Shown here: in pieces, positions 11,283-21,109 of the stretch | Numbering within the stretch: the stretch's first letter is position 1 | How the letters are laid out: each line of letters starts with the position of its first letter | Assembly: GCA_006535965.1 (NCBI GenBank) | Contig: QEAR01000003.1 | Coordinates: 62,001-126,000, forward strand | Direction of reading: 5' to 3' | DNA from: Spizellomyces sp. 'palustris' | Taxonomy: Eukaryota; Chytridiomycota; Chytridiomycetes; Spizellomycetales; Spizellomycetaceae | Length of the DNA: 64,000 nt | The notes under the pieces: generated by a model | The model's input: the letters and a program-made list of their open reading frames with translations, nothing else | Database searches by the model: none | What the model was told of the DNA's origin: nothing | Program-made: the position numbers and the translations under genes

Positions 11283-11765
11283 CGTGGTTCACCGTAACGG
11301 AACGCAGAGTTCACAAAATTTGTATGCAAACATCCACACGATCCTCGACGGCCACCCGGCGCCACGAACTGGGGAGTGCAGCAGTGGCTCCAATGGAGGA
11401 CTGAAGGGCAAATAAGATAAAACTGAATATGAACAGAGAAGGGTAGAGGATGAATTTCTTAAATTCTTTACAAATGTATTCAGATATATGCATTTTGTCT
11501 GGTGAGGGTCCGCGTTTGCTTTGGGTTTTCACTCTCCCATGGAGATCTTGCCCATGTCGCCCTTTCGCCCGCCCACCCTCAAGGAGTTTAGTCCATGTCC
11601 AAACACGAACCTTTTTGCAGAGAAACAAATCCCAAATGGAATGAACAAGAGAAGGGGAGTCTGGCTGGCAGGCTACGCTATGGCAACAAGGAGGAATTGG
11701 TCACCTAAGCAGACGCGGCAGCAAGTTCCCCAACCAACACACATCTGCGACATCCGCGAAACAAG
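11283..11765. promoter_or_regulatory. Divergent region between AAA+ ATPase and SH3BGRL-like gene
   Basis: 483 bp. A 105-codon minus ORF (11628-11311) with one hydrophobic stretch lies here but resembles nothing I know; it could be an unrecognised upstream exon of the AAA gene or chance. Otherwise only promoter sequence is expected. Confidence 0.3.
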
Positions 11766-12277
11766 ATGGCTCCAAGAGTCACGATATATTACTCCTCCGT
11801 GTCCGGCGCCCTGCAGGTTTGTGTATGTGCATTCCTTTGTCAATGGACACGGCATAACGCGGATATCATCATTGATAGGTGAAGAAACAGCAAACTCGGG
11901 TTCAGGACATTCTCGCCGCACGGAAAGTTGAGTACGAAATGGTGGACGTTGCAGCGGATGAGTAAGTACGCCACATGCATCATGATGGGATAGTGCTGTC
12001 CAGCACCCGATCGAAGAGGGTTGTCCGGGCTGATCTCCGCATTCATCGTTTAAAAGGGATGCGAAAGATTACATGTATAGAAAAAGTGGCAAAAACACAC
12101 TGCCACAGATATTTGTAGATGGGGAATATAAAGGGGTATGTATGCCATCAGATTGAGCGTTGTTACAAGTGCTACTAATGTGTTACGGACTGACTGATAT
12201 TGGATCATAAGGGACATGACGAGCTGGATGAAGCGAATGAAGTTGGGGAGGTGCCGCAGTGGTTGGGTTTGGCATGA
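11766..12277 (+). CDS. SH3BGRL-like thioredoxin-fold protein (four exons)
   Basis: Exons 11766-11816, 11879-11961, 12057-12135 and 12212-12277 give 279 nt, 92 residues. The sequence reads MAPRVTIYYSSVSGALQ, VKKQQTRVQDILAARKVEYE, VDVAADEDAKDYMYRKSGK, LPQIFVDGEYKGGHDELDEA and VPQWLGLA. This follows the SH3BGRL/glutaredoxin-like fold (strand, helix, short strand, cis-Pro strand PQIF, last helix). Like that family it lacks a CxxC redox motif: the position is YSSVSGA. It is therefore unlikely to be an oxidoreductase; roles of the family are poorly known. All introns are GT-AG (62, 95 and 76 nt). It converges with RDI1. Confidence 0.85.
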
Positions 12278-12537
12278 GCTCGCGGAAATTGTAAAATAAA
12301 GGCAAACTCATACCAATCCATAACTCCTTTCACGTTCGGCATCTCCTATTGAAGGGACCGGCGCAGACCTCCCTAGATATAGCCTTGCATCAAGATGTCA
12401 GCAATGCAGATTGATCGCCCTGCGAATCGTCATGGTGTGAATGCCAGTCATTTTATAAGCGATAGGATACATTTTCTGGGGTTACATGGCTAGCTGAGCA
12501 CTACCGATCGCACGTGGTGATGGCATGGGACAAATTC

Positions 12538-13786
12538 TTAATCCCATTCTTTCCTAATGTCAAAAGACTGAAGTGAAGACTCATTAGTCTAGAGTCCAAG
12601 CTTACATCCGCTATATCTAAGCCTTACCCATGACCATTCAAGATGAGATGTGCCATCGTCATCAACAAACTTGCTCTAATGGGTGTAGATGTGGTCAGTG
12701 AATGCTCATGATATTGATTGGCATTCAGGCTCCGCACCTTCACTTCGTAGTGCCCACGGGCAAGCATGCCACTTGGAGCCTCTTCCGTCAAGAACTAGCC
12801 AGGTAGGATGGACCTTCAGCTTCCCAAATGTCAACTTACTAATACCTGACGAAAAGCCACTCGTACCTTCTTTTCATATGGTTCAGCAGCGGGTCCGTAG
12901 GATCCCAGCATCTCCTCCATTTTATCCACTAATTCCACTCACAGAGTCAGTTTCAGCTTAAGACTCGATTTCCATACATAGGAGTCTGACCTCTGATTCC
13001 CTTGCGCTTAACAACATGCAAATATTTCAAACCGGACACGACATCGTGTTGCACCTTGAACTTGACCTTAAGTCGGTACTCGACACCTTCCTTTATAGTC
13101 ATCTGCTGGTCTTTCAGCTTTGCGATCGCGTCTAGTAGGCAAGATTAGATCATTACGATGCATTAGATAAGCCCAATTAAGATGAAATCCTTCTGGAACG
13201 CCATGTAACCAACCAGCCGTTGAAAGGTCTACGGAGACATCGGGCCGCCCTGGACTTTCCATCCCCAAGGAGAGAACTACAACTTTGCGGGGATCATCGA
13301 CGGGACCCCCGGCTTCTGCTCGAAGAATACCTTGAGTATCCAATTGGGTAGCGCGACGCGTCTGTCTAGTCAGCATAAACATACCAGTTTTCAGTCCTAG
13401 GCTCTCTTTCCACTTTCGCAAAGATTCTATGGGGTTGCAAATAGACGCCGTGGTCAGTATCGACAGAATCAAGTGTGGCAAACCCTTCGCAGGAAGTTCA
13501 ACCATCCCTCCAAATGCAACTGAGAACAGTCGCGCACACCAAATTGGCGCAGCATTAAGGACAGCACAATTATGGTCCGGGAGTGACTTCCATACATATA
13601 CATTGCCACCGTAGATTCGTCTGCTCCTTTTAGGAACACCGTCCCACTCTTGGCGTTTCCGTCTTGCCACTCACCATCTTGTGCATCTAGTTGCGCGAGC
13701 TCCGCGACAGTTTTCTTTTCTGGCGGTTTGTAGCCTGCCGTTTGGGTAGGGGCAAGGTCCTCTGACGATTCATTGTGGTCTGCCAT
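12538..13786 (-). CDS. RDI1: Rho GDP-dissociation inhibitor (eight exons)
   Basis: Exons 13786-13675, 13426-13385, 13330-13214, 13131-12991, 12928-12867, 12794-12738, 12669-12628 and 12567-12538 total 603 nt, 200 residues. Landmarks: the N-terminal regulatory arm TAGYKPPEKKTVAELAQLD, ESLRKWKESLGL, DPRKVVVLSLGMESPGRP, IKEGVEYRLKVKFKVQHDVV, SGLKYLHVVKRKGI, MLGSYGPAAEPYEKKFLTEE, PSGMLARGHYEVK, FVDDDGTSHLEWSW and the terminal FDIRKEWD. These cover the immunoglobulin-like fold that binds the prenyl tail of Rho GTPases and keeps them soluble in the cytosol. Intron 1 is the only long one (about 248 nt); the rest are about 50-83 nt. Confidence 0.95.
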
Positions 13787-13980
13787 TGTTGAAAACGTGA
13801 TAGTAAAAGTAGTCGCAGCAGTTTGCGAAAGATGATGGGGCCGCTGGCGAAGGAAACGGTACACTCGATGTGCCTCCTGGGAGGCCGTTATGTCGAGTGG
13901 ATCCGGTTCCAGTGCGTTAGGCTTGGTCCTCGGGGTTTCGTCGTCATCTTCTAGCCATCAGCGAGATCGCGTTTCCCAAA
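13787..13980. promoter_or_regulatory. Bidirectional promoter RDI1 / VMA21
   Basis: 194 bp between two start codons on opposite strands; must serve both genes. No specific motif was assigned. Confidence 0.4.
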
Positions 13981-14445
13981 ATGTCAGAAGTTCGACAAAG
14001 ACCAGTAAAGAGTACGGAGGATAAGGTCTCTCCCGAGGCGCCTTCAACTGTGAAGAAGGTTCCTCCGACACCGACGCGCGCGGTAATTCCACCGTGAGTG
14101 TTTGCTGTGCATTGTTTGGTTCGTAACCCCAACTCAAACTTACTTCACCAGAGCTGTCATCGCTAAGCTCCTGATCTTCTCTTTCCTCCTATTTTTCCTT
14201 CCAATCGCTACCTACTTTTATACTCTCAGAACTATCTTCAATGGTACGTGGCTTGCATATCTGGGCAAGCATACTTCCTAGTAGGTTGCACTGAACAACA
14301 ATGTCTGTCAGGTAACTCGAACTACAGCGCGATGGCTGCAGTCATCGTCGCAAACCTAGTTGTGTTTGCGTATGTTGTGGTGGCATTCCTTGAAGATCAA
14401 GGGGAGACTCCGGATGGTGGCGGAGGAGCTGTGAAAAAAGAATGA
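13981..14445 (+). CDS. VMA21: V-ATPase assembly factor VMA21 (three exons)
   Basis: Exons 13981-14093, 14152-14243 and 14312-14445, 339 nt, 112 residues. A polar N-terminus (about 37 residues, Pro/Thr-rich) leads to AVIAKLLIFSFLLFFLPIAT, the first membrane helix, a short lumenal loop GNSNYSAMAA, and the second helix VIVANLVVFAYVVVAFLEDQ. Two helices with the VVAFLED ending are diagnostic of VMA21, which escorts the V0 sector of the vacuolar H+-ATPase out of the endoplasmic reticulum. The tail ends AVKKE, a lysine-containing terminus that could act in ER retrieval although it is not a perfect KKxx. Length is near the family norm. Confidence 0.93.
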
Positions 14446-14726
14446 TTATCCAGTCATGTTTCCCCTTGGCGATTGTTTACAATATTTTGCTCCTATGTGC
14501 CATTGGCTACGGGTTCTGACTAAGGGTGAATGTAGAGAGCAGCTGTACAGTTTCACGACAAATTGTTGAGAATCTATTAAGTTTGGAGAGGGATATTGCT
14601 CCAGGCCGAAGCACACTGACCCGGAGGTCAAGCTTGTTAAAATTAAAATCCAAAAAGGTCATTAAAAATGGAAGGCTACACTACGTTTGTTTCTATCCAA
14701 CACGCCCATGTTAAAACCCCCGCATT

Positions 14727-15651
14727 TCACCTCCGCTTCTCGTTCCGCCTACGCTTGTCCTTTTCTTCTGCTCGTTTGTTGAGGATTGTGAGAACTCTAA
14801 CAAATATTGCTACTAGATCCACATATAGTTCCATCGAGTGACGAAGGTAATCTCTGGACCCTAATTCGGCCTTTATCATACAGTGAGCCTTTATGTCTAG
14901 TTCACCAACCGTTGCAAGAAGAATCTTACCTTTGTAATCATCAGCTGCGTGTCATACACTACATAACCAGCAAATACCATCAGGCCAAGATATAGTTCTA
15001 CATTAAAAATCGCTTTTGAGCCCACAAAGATGTTCACAAGACCAAGCCCGGCAAGGAGCATTGCAGCAGTGGACAGCAGGCCGCGGGTGTACAAAACATT
15101 TCGGCTTGGAGCGGTCAGCACACTTAAACTGAAGCAGGCAAAGATCAGACAAGTGCCCAGAAGGGCAGTGAAGACAGTCCGAGGGTTAACGTATAGGGAG
15201 AACGAAAGTAGAGGACCAAGCGATAGACCCTGAACACCAAGTATGTCAGTGACGACATTCTTATTACCGCACGGTTTCTCACATGCCTACCTTGGACAAG
15301 GCGAACCCGTATAGGAGATACTTTCTCCAATTTTCGTTACTTGGATTAGGCGGCGTTAAGGAAAATGCAACTAAACACCACGCACAGTTAGAGCGGTTTC
15401 ACAACAGCTTATCCCATCCGATACTCACTCAGTGTGCCCATACACCCAACCAAGCTCCAAGTTCCCCCTTGAATAATCCCAGACATATTCAGATAAGCAC
15501 CCAGAGAGGATATAGCGAGCATGACCGCCAAGTTCGTATAGACGTTACGGACATGTTGCTGGATGCTTGGTGAAAGGTTCATTTTGAGGTTGTCCCACCG
15601 CATAGAGGAGGCGGGGGAGGTTGAAAAAAACGAGAAACCTGGTGCAGACAT
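14727..15651 (-). CDS. BXI1: Bax inhibitor 1 family membrane protein
   Basis: About five exons. The start at 15651 gives [20 protein letters not shown], then [20 protein letters not shown] (family signature region), [90 protein letters not shown] and the conserved [13 protein letters not shown]. The last exon has [20 protein letters not shown] and a basic tail [13 protein letters not shown]. Six or seven membrane helices are expected. Family members sit in the ER and act as Ca2+/pH-sensitive leak regulators of stress death. The conserved Asp in YDTQ is present. Intron borders check in frame (for example GCMGTL to [14 protein letters not shown]). Confidence 0.95.
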
Positions 15652-16214
15652 CTCTACAGGAAGCCGTTATAGATTGCTGTTGGTCGAAAATCTCAGCAGG
15701 CAGGATGGACGAAGATGCTGGAAGACAATGGAACGTGGGCGGCCAGGCGGCGATTTGGAGCGCAGTCGCTGTTAGGCACGTGTGGCGGCTGACAAAGCGT
15801 GACGATGCAACGACCGACAAGGTTCAATGTAGACTATGCTTAAAACATTCACGACAGATAATACAAAGAATAAGGAAAAATACAAAATATGTCCGGTGAT
15901 CCAAAGTCTGCACTCCACCGGAAGGCTTATGACCGCCAGTCAGTTGAGTCGCGCATCTGCGCGCCTTTTACCAACCAAGCTATTCTTGCTGTTCTGATAT
16001 GTGTGCCTTTGCTCCGTTATAGGAGGAATGCTTGATGCGGGTGCGCCGGTTGACGACAAGTGAAATCGTCCAGCCGGCAGGTAGCCAGGTAGCCATCTGG
16101 GCGCTTATTTATAAAAGGGCTGGAGATTTGACAATTGTAATTATATCCCTATACAGCAACCCTATATATATTCGTTAACAGTTACATCTCCGCGACCAAC
16201 CCATCTGACGCTCT
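15652..16214. other. Gap between BI-1 and MFS permease
   Basis: 563 bp between two minus-strand genes, one of only four tandem junctions. Apart from the 48-codon plus ORF at 15889 nothing was identified. The right part (16080-16200) is AT-rich and probably 3' UTR of the permease. Confidence 0.35.
15889..16035 (+). CDS. Possible 48-residue single-pass membrane protein
   Basis: A small ORF from ATG 15889 to TGA 16033-16035 in the gap between BI-1 and the MFS gene. It starts MSGDPKSALHRKAYDRQ, ends with one hydrophobic stretch NQAILAVLICVPLLRY and RRNA. The TATA-less A-rich lead AAAATATG is ordinary. I do not recognise it. Support is limited to its composition and to its plus strand, which would restore the strand alternation seen elsewhere. 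May be chance. Confidence 0.25.
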   Translation: MSGDPKSALHRKAYDRQSVESRICAPFTNQAILAVLICVPLLRYRRNA

Positions 16215-18053
16215 TTAATGAGCAAACCTAAAGTCTAATCTCTTATTTCCTTCGTCTGTCGTTGTCTCTAGATAATGTTTCTTGTCCTCCTTTGACATGG
16301 CATTCCACTTTTGATCCCTGAATTTGTTCCGCTGGATGTAGTACACTTTGGCAGCGATGAAAATGAAAATGTTCATGACGGCAATACCGATAAGTATCTT
16401 GTTTCCTCGCCTGTAGTGTGGCTTGTCGTCATCACGGTAAATGTTCGTGGCGATGATGTTTGAAGCTTGGACTGTCATGTTGTACAGTGCAGAAGCCACA
16501 GTACGTGTTCGAACGGACCCGGCATTACGTGATGTCCAGGCGACGAAGATGGCATGGACGTACGGGAACCCGACCACGAGACTAAGGATTGTGAAACGAA
16601 GCCAAGGGTTCGCCCCGTCCGGAAGTACCGTTAACGGTATTAACAGCGCAATGAGCCAAACTTGGCATATCACCCCCAGCAAAGTCTTCTCGTTGTACCG
16701 CTCGCTGATCCATGTCCAGAATAGAAGCTACGGGGTGAAGAAGGGATCAGCATATATACCACCGGACGACATTTTTTGTAAAATCAATGCTCACCTGGCC
16801 AATGAACAGGATGGAGGACGGGATAGTAAGAAGATTTGTTTGAAACGTGTCAAAGCCCAGGGATCGTAGGGTAAGAGTCAGATACTGAGTCGGAGGAGCC
16901 GAAGGGATCAACCAAGTTAGGCCAATGATGTAGATGGGGAGCATATCCCAGTCGGTGAGCGCCTTAAATAATTTGCGGGGAGTAAGCGGTTGACGGTTAT
17001 GCATGTCACCTTTGGATGGGTCGTCCCGCAAAATCCTGGTGACCATAATGACTTCCTCACGTTCGCTGAACCATCCATCTTTACCTCGGAACTTGCTGGC
17101 GGTTTGAGTAGGAGATGGCGGAAGGTAGAAGAAAGCAATGATGCCGAGGAGAGCGGTTAGTGTTCCTTCGAGCGAGAAGAGCCACCGCCATCCTTCCCAG
17201 CCATTTACACCACGAAGATGAAGGAGTCCGAAAGCCATGAATGCCGAAACCACATTGGTTAACGTGTACGCAGTCCAGAACCAGCTGAGACGGATAGGCA
17301 ATTCCTGAAGATTTATGGAGGGAATATGTTACAATCCAGTTGAACTGTGCGCAAGCCGTCAGCTTTGCTTACACTGCTCTTGTAGAAGTATGTGAGATAC
17401 AGAACAACATCCGGGATGAAGCCGCCTTCCAAGATTCCCAACAATGCCCGAGTGATGAAAAACGTTGTACGGCCAGTGAGCCATGCTTGGCTGATTGCTA
17501 CGGCGGACCACAAAACCATTTGAATGGGAATCCAATTGTCAGGTCCGAGCTTTTTTGAGACAAGTTGGGACGGAAGCTCGGCGCAAAGAAATGAGAGGAA
17601 GAAGATAGTTTGACCGTAGTTGAAATCGTTTGTTGTCAACTTGAGATCCTTGAGCATATTGTCCGATAGGGCTTGCGAAATATTGCCACGGTCGAGTTGT
17701 AGAGCAAAGAACATCAGACAGACGAATAGCATAATGCGCAAGTCAATCTTTCGAACGAGTCTGAATGAAAAAGCGTTTGGAAATTAATGGAAGGCTGCAA
17801 GTGGTTCATTGCTGATAGGCAGCTTACTTCTTCTCTTCCTCGGCAGTCCATGACGCTTTAGGATCCCAGCGGTGGCGACCTTGATTGATAAATCCAAATG
17901 AATACATGCGTAAGCTATACAGTGCAGCATAGCTAAGCTACCTTCATAGTCTGCACGCGGCTGATAATGATTGGCAAGGGCTTCGTCATCGATGAGTGTA
18001 TAGTCGAACGCAAGGTCTACCCGACGAGCTAATGTCTTGTCGGGGTCGGACAT
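16215..18053 (-). CDS. MFS anion:cation symporter, DAL5/SOA1-type permease
   Basis: Start 18053 ([20 protein letters not shown]), small exons giving [20 protein letters not shown], then [32 protein letters not shown], the conserved first helix of the DAL5 subfamily. Further exons carry [72 protein letters not shown], and the C-terminal helices [20 protein letters not shown] and [20 protein letters not shown]. About 12 membrane helices are expected; stop 16217-16215. The subfamily imports organic anions (allantoate, nicotinate, sulfonates and sulfite via SOA1). The divergent neighbour is a sulfonate-type dioxygenase, which favours sulfonate or another sulfur anion as substrate; this is inference. 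Confidence 0.9.
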
Positions 18054-19158
18054 GGTGTAAATCGTCAGGAATGCGAGGACGTAATGGGAAGTTGACACTG
18101 GGAAATGGCAAGCATTGCTGCCTTTACATATCCCAGAAACCCTTCCGTGCAGGAGAGATGGTTTTGATCGCAAAGATCAACCTAAAATTGTGCAATCGCT
18201 CTGAAGAGAGTCTCCAAGTTCTTTTTACAGAGGTGTTTCCAGGATGCCCAAGCATCGTTTGGTTTTCCGCCGGTGATATCGATGGCGCTTCTGGAGTCAG
18301 GATTTTAGGCGGTTGACCATTATTGCGCAATCAGAAGGGGTAATTTTTGATTTGGCGGATCGTCGCTGCTCGTTCAACCGTCCCCAAGGGCCTCGTCCCG
18401 CCATCGTCTGCCAACGGTACCACCAAATATTTGAATTATCTATATGACAAATCACAAGCACAACGATTTCGAGATCTAATCTCACCCAAGCCTAATTGTC
18501 GTAGTTTCTCGTCTCTCCCCGAAACGAACATCCCAGACCTTCCATGCGCCATCCACGGATATGTGAGATTGTGAGGTCAAACGCCGATGGATGCTCTCCT
18601 CCTCCTTCCCATGCAAAGTAAACACAGACACATATCTGGTAAGCCGTATCGTTGGTTGGAAAAGAGGGGAACAAGGTGAGATCGCACAATTTTCGACCTC
18701 GCAACAGTGGATTGCGCGATGAGCCATCAACTGCGCCACACGCTTAGGCTCGCGTTTCGCTGCTGGGTCCTTTTCACGCTGGCTCGCAGGTAAAGGAGAA
18801 AAGGTCTGACAAATGCTCAGAGTGTGGTACATTAAAAAAGCGTATGGCGACATGTCTGTTACCGAGGATGTTTGGCAGGGTGGCCACCACTTGCACATGA
18901 AGAGGTGAGCACATGAGGGGGGGAGCAACATATCCGGGAAATATGGCGCCAGGTGGTGGGAGGCTGATTTAATCCATCTCTGCAACATGTGCCAGAAAAA
19001 CAGGCAAACTCTTGCTGATCATCAATACACGTTCATCAGGAACAAACTGCTTGATCAGATGCGGGGCTGGGTGACGGGAACAACTATAAAAACGGACGAC
19101 TCCAACCCCCTTTCTTGACTTTCCATCTCCTCGAAACGTAATTACAAGTATTCCCAAC
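18054..19158. promoter_or_regulatory. Divergent promoter region, permease / dioxygenase
   Basis: 1.1 kb without a convincing gene, the largest divergent spacer of the left half. ATGGCGCCAG at 18943-18952 matches 9 of 10 positions of the ATGRYRYCAT site bound by the Neurospora sulfur regulator CYS3. A single match can arise by chance. ORFs of 60-168 codons on the minus strand here have no family resemblance. Confidence 0.4.
18943..18952. promoter_or_regulatory. CYS3/Met4-like site (candidate)
   Basis: ATGGCGCCAG, one mismatch (last base) to ATGRYRYCAT, about 207 bp upstream of the dioxygenase start. Known biology: CYS3-type bZIP factors switch on sulfur-scavenging genes. The link here is inferred. 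Confidence 0.25.
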
Positions 19159-20715
19159 ATGACAGTTGAAGGCCCAGTTCAAGCCACCAATGGCCAAAGC
19201 CACGCTCGCACTAACTCCAAGGCCGAAGCTCGCTTCAAACCTGCATGCAAAGTGAGCAGACCCAGTATTCGGTGCATTTCCTGGAGAGCGGCGGCTAACT
19301 TCACATTTCTCTCACATTTCTCCCAGGTTTTGAATGCTCTCGCCGGAAAGAAAGCTGATCCTCAAAAGAAGTCTCTGCTGGATGCCGTGACAAAGCGGGT
19401 TGACCTTTCTCCCGTGCTGGGCACTGAGCTCCACGGTATTCAATTGTCCCAGCTCACAGAGCAGCAAAAAGAAGACCTGGCTCTCCTTGTTAGCGAGCGC
19501 GGGGTTGTCTTTTTCCGTGACCAGGACATTGACCTCGACCAGCAGCAGGACTTGGGAAAAAGTTGGGGTGCGTGCTCTTAACCCATAATTTACTCACCCA
19601 GCATAGAAGAATTCGAACTCGTCTCATTTGGAACTCCATAGGGCCGCTTCATGTCCACCCTATCGGTCGAAAAGACGAAGCAAAGGAGGATGCCCAAATT
19701 TTCCAGACTAATGAAGCGTATGTTGTGGCTCACGCTTTGAGTATCGCAACAATGTATTTCGGTCTGAACGATTTCACACCTGCAGTTCAAAGATCCACGC
19801 CGGCGATGGATGGCACACGGATATTTCCTTCGAAGAAGTTCCCTCCGCCTATGCAATTCTCAAGCTCTTGGAAGTTCCTCCTGTTGGCGGTGACACTATT
19901 TGGGTTTCCACATATGCCGCTTACGACAAGCTGTCACCTTCCTTCCGGGATACTATTGAACATCTCACGGCTCTGCACAATGCAGAGGTTCGTCCTTGTG
20001 TAGCATCATATGTACACCTCAATATCGGTCTAACCTCCATTATTGCAGCAATTTCTCGCCGCCAAGAGCGACCCCACTGGGAGCATCTACCTTCGTCGGG
20101 AGAACGTCGTCCAATCAAACGAGCACCCCGTTGGTGAGATTTCGGATATTTTTACCTGTATTTAACGTTGGCCGATCCTCCCACTGACATTGTATATTTG
20201 CTAGTTCGCACTCATCCCACCACAGGATGGAAAATTCTGTACGTGAACGCTGGGTTCACCAAGCATATCAAAGGATACACAAAGGCCGAGTCAGGTAAGA
20301 AAGGTAGCACGGTGATTTCCTGGACGCTTTCAGTCTAACGTTTGTTCATAACAGATGCATTGTTGCATTTCCTCACAAAACACATCGCAACCAGTGATGG
20401 TATTGTCTAAACTTCCCTTGTCCACTTACGGAACACTTCACTAAGTGAGATGTCTTCCCGTCAACAGACATCAAGGTCCGTTTCCGCTGGGAGAAAAACT
20501 CAGTGGCTATCTGGGACAATCGTGCCACGCAGCATCTGGCTCTTTGGGACTATTACCCAAACACCCGCCACGCGCAACGTGTTGTCGTACTCGGAGAACG
20601 TCCCTACTATGACTCTAAATCGAAGAGTCAACTCGAAGCTGGGGGTGCCTCATACCAGGCTCCTCCACTTTGGACCAGGGACATTGACGGTGGCAAATTG
20701 GGATACAAGTGGTAG
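19159..20715 (+). CDS. Fe(II)/2-oxoglutarate dioxygenase, TauD/JLP1 (sulfonate) type
   Basis: Start ATG 19159, stop TAG 20713-20715, about seven exons. After VLNALAGKKADPQKKSLLDA come PVLGTELHGIQLSQLTEQQK, VVFFRDQDIDLDQQQDLGK and WGPLHVHPIGR. The metal motif is HAGDGWHTDISFEEVPSAYA (His-x-Asp), followed by LLEVPPVGGDTIWVSTYAAY. Later exons give VRTHPTTGWKILYVNAGFTK and VAIWDNRATQHLALWDYYP, the distal His, with RHAQRVVVLGERP supplying the 2-oxoglutarate arginine. All catalytic residues expected in the family are present. Family enzymes release sulfite from taurine and other sulfonates, or hydroxylate related substrates. Near its N-terminus it is not hydrophobic, so cytosolic. The divergent permease suggests a substrate-uptake partner. 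Confidence 0.92.
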
Positions 20716-21109
20716 ATCCCGACGTTGAGCGTTGATGGATTGTGATTCTAAATATGCCAAAAGAGTTGGATATTGTTGAATTTTTCATAAAATATATATG
20801 TTTTTAGTACCAATGAATATCAAAAAAGGACAATTTGTACGGTTTGAATGCTTCACTAGCGGCGGAATTTACTCCATACCCCATTTAGAAACCAGACTGT
20901 GGACCCTCTCCAAACAACCGTCACTAGTCGAGAGGATGAACGCATCTTATTGATCTCAGCTATCGACAAGGATCGGGTACGCCTGGCACCTGCGAGAAAC
21001 GGAACAATATAAGCAACATTTGGATGTTTGGTTGAGGAACATAAGAAAGTCTGGCAGCCGCTGTTCAATTGTTCAATTGTTCTCTCGGTTGGCACATATA
21101 AACACAAAA
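20716..21109. other. Convergent spacer, dioxygenase / POL12
   Basis: 394 bp between two stop codons. It holds 3' untranslated sequence with AT-rich stretches around 20760-20840. Nothing else was seen. Confidence 0.5.

Noticed and set aside
11311-11628. 105-codon minus ORF with one hydrophobic stretch
   Set aside because: No family, sits in a divergent promoter; the ATPase starts convincingly near 11282.
18482-18988. 168-codon minus ORF in the permease/dioxygenase spacer
   Set aside because: His/Pro/Cys-rich with no domain and shadowed by other frames; treated as promoter DNA.
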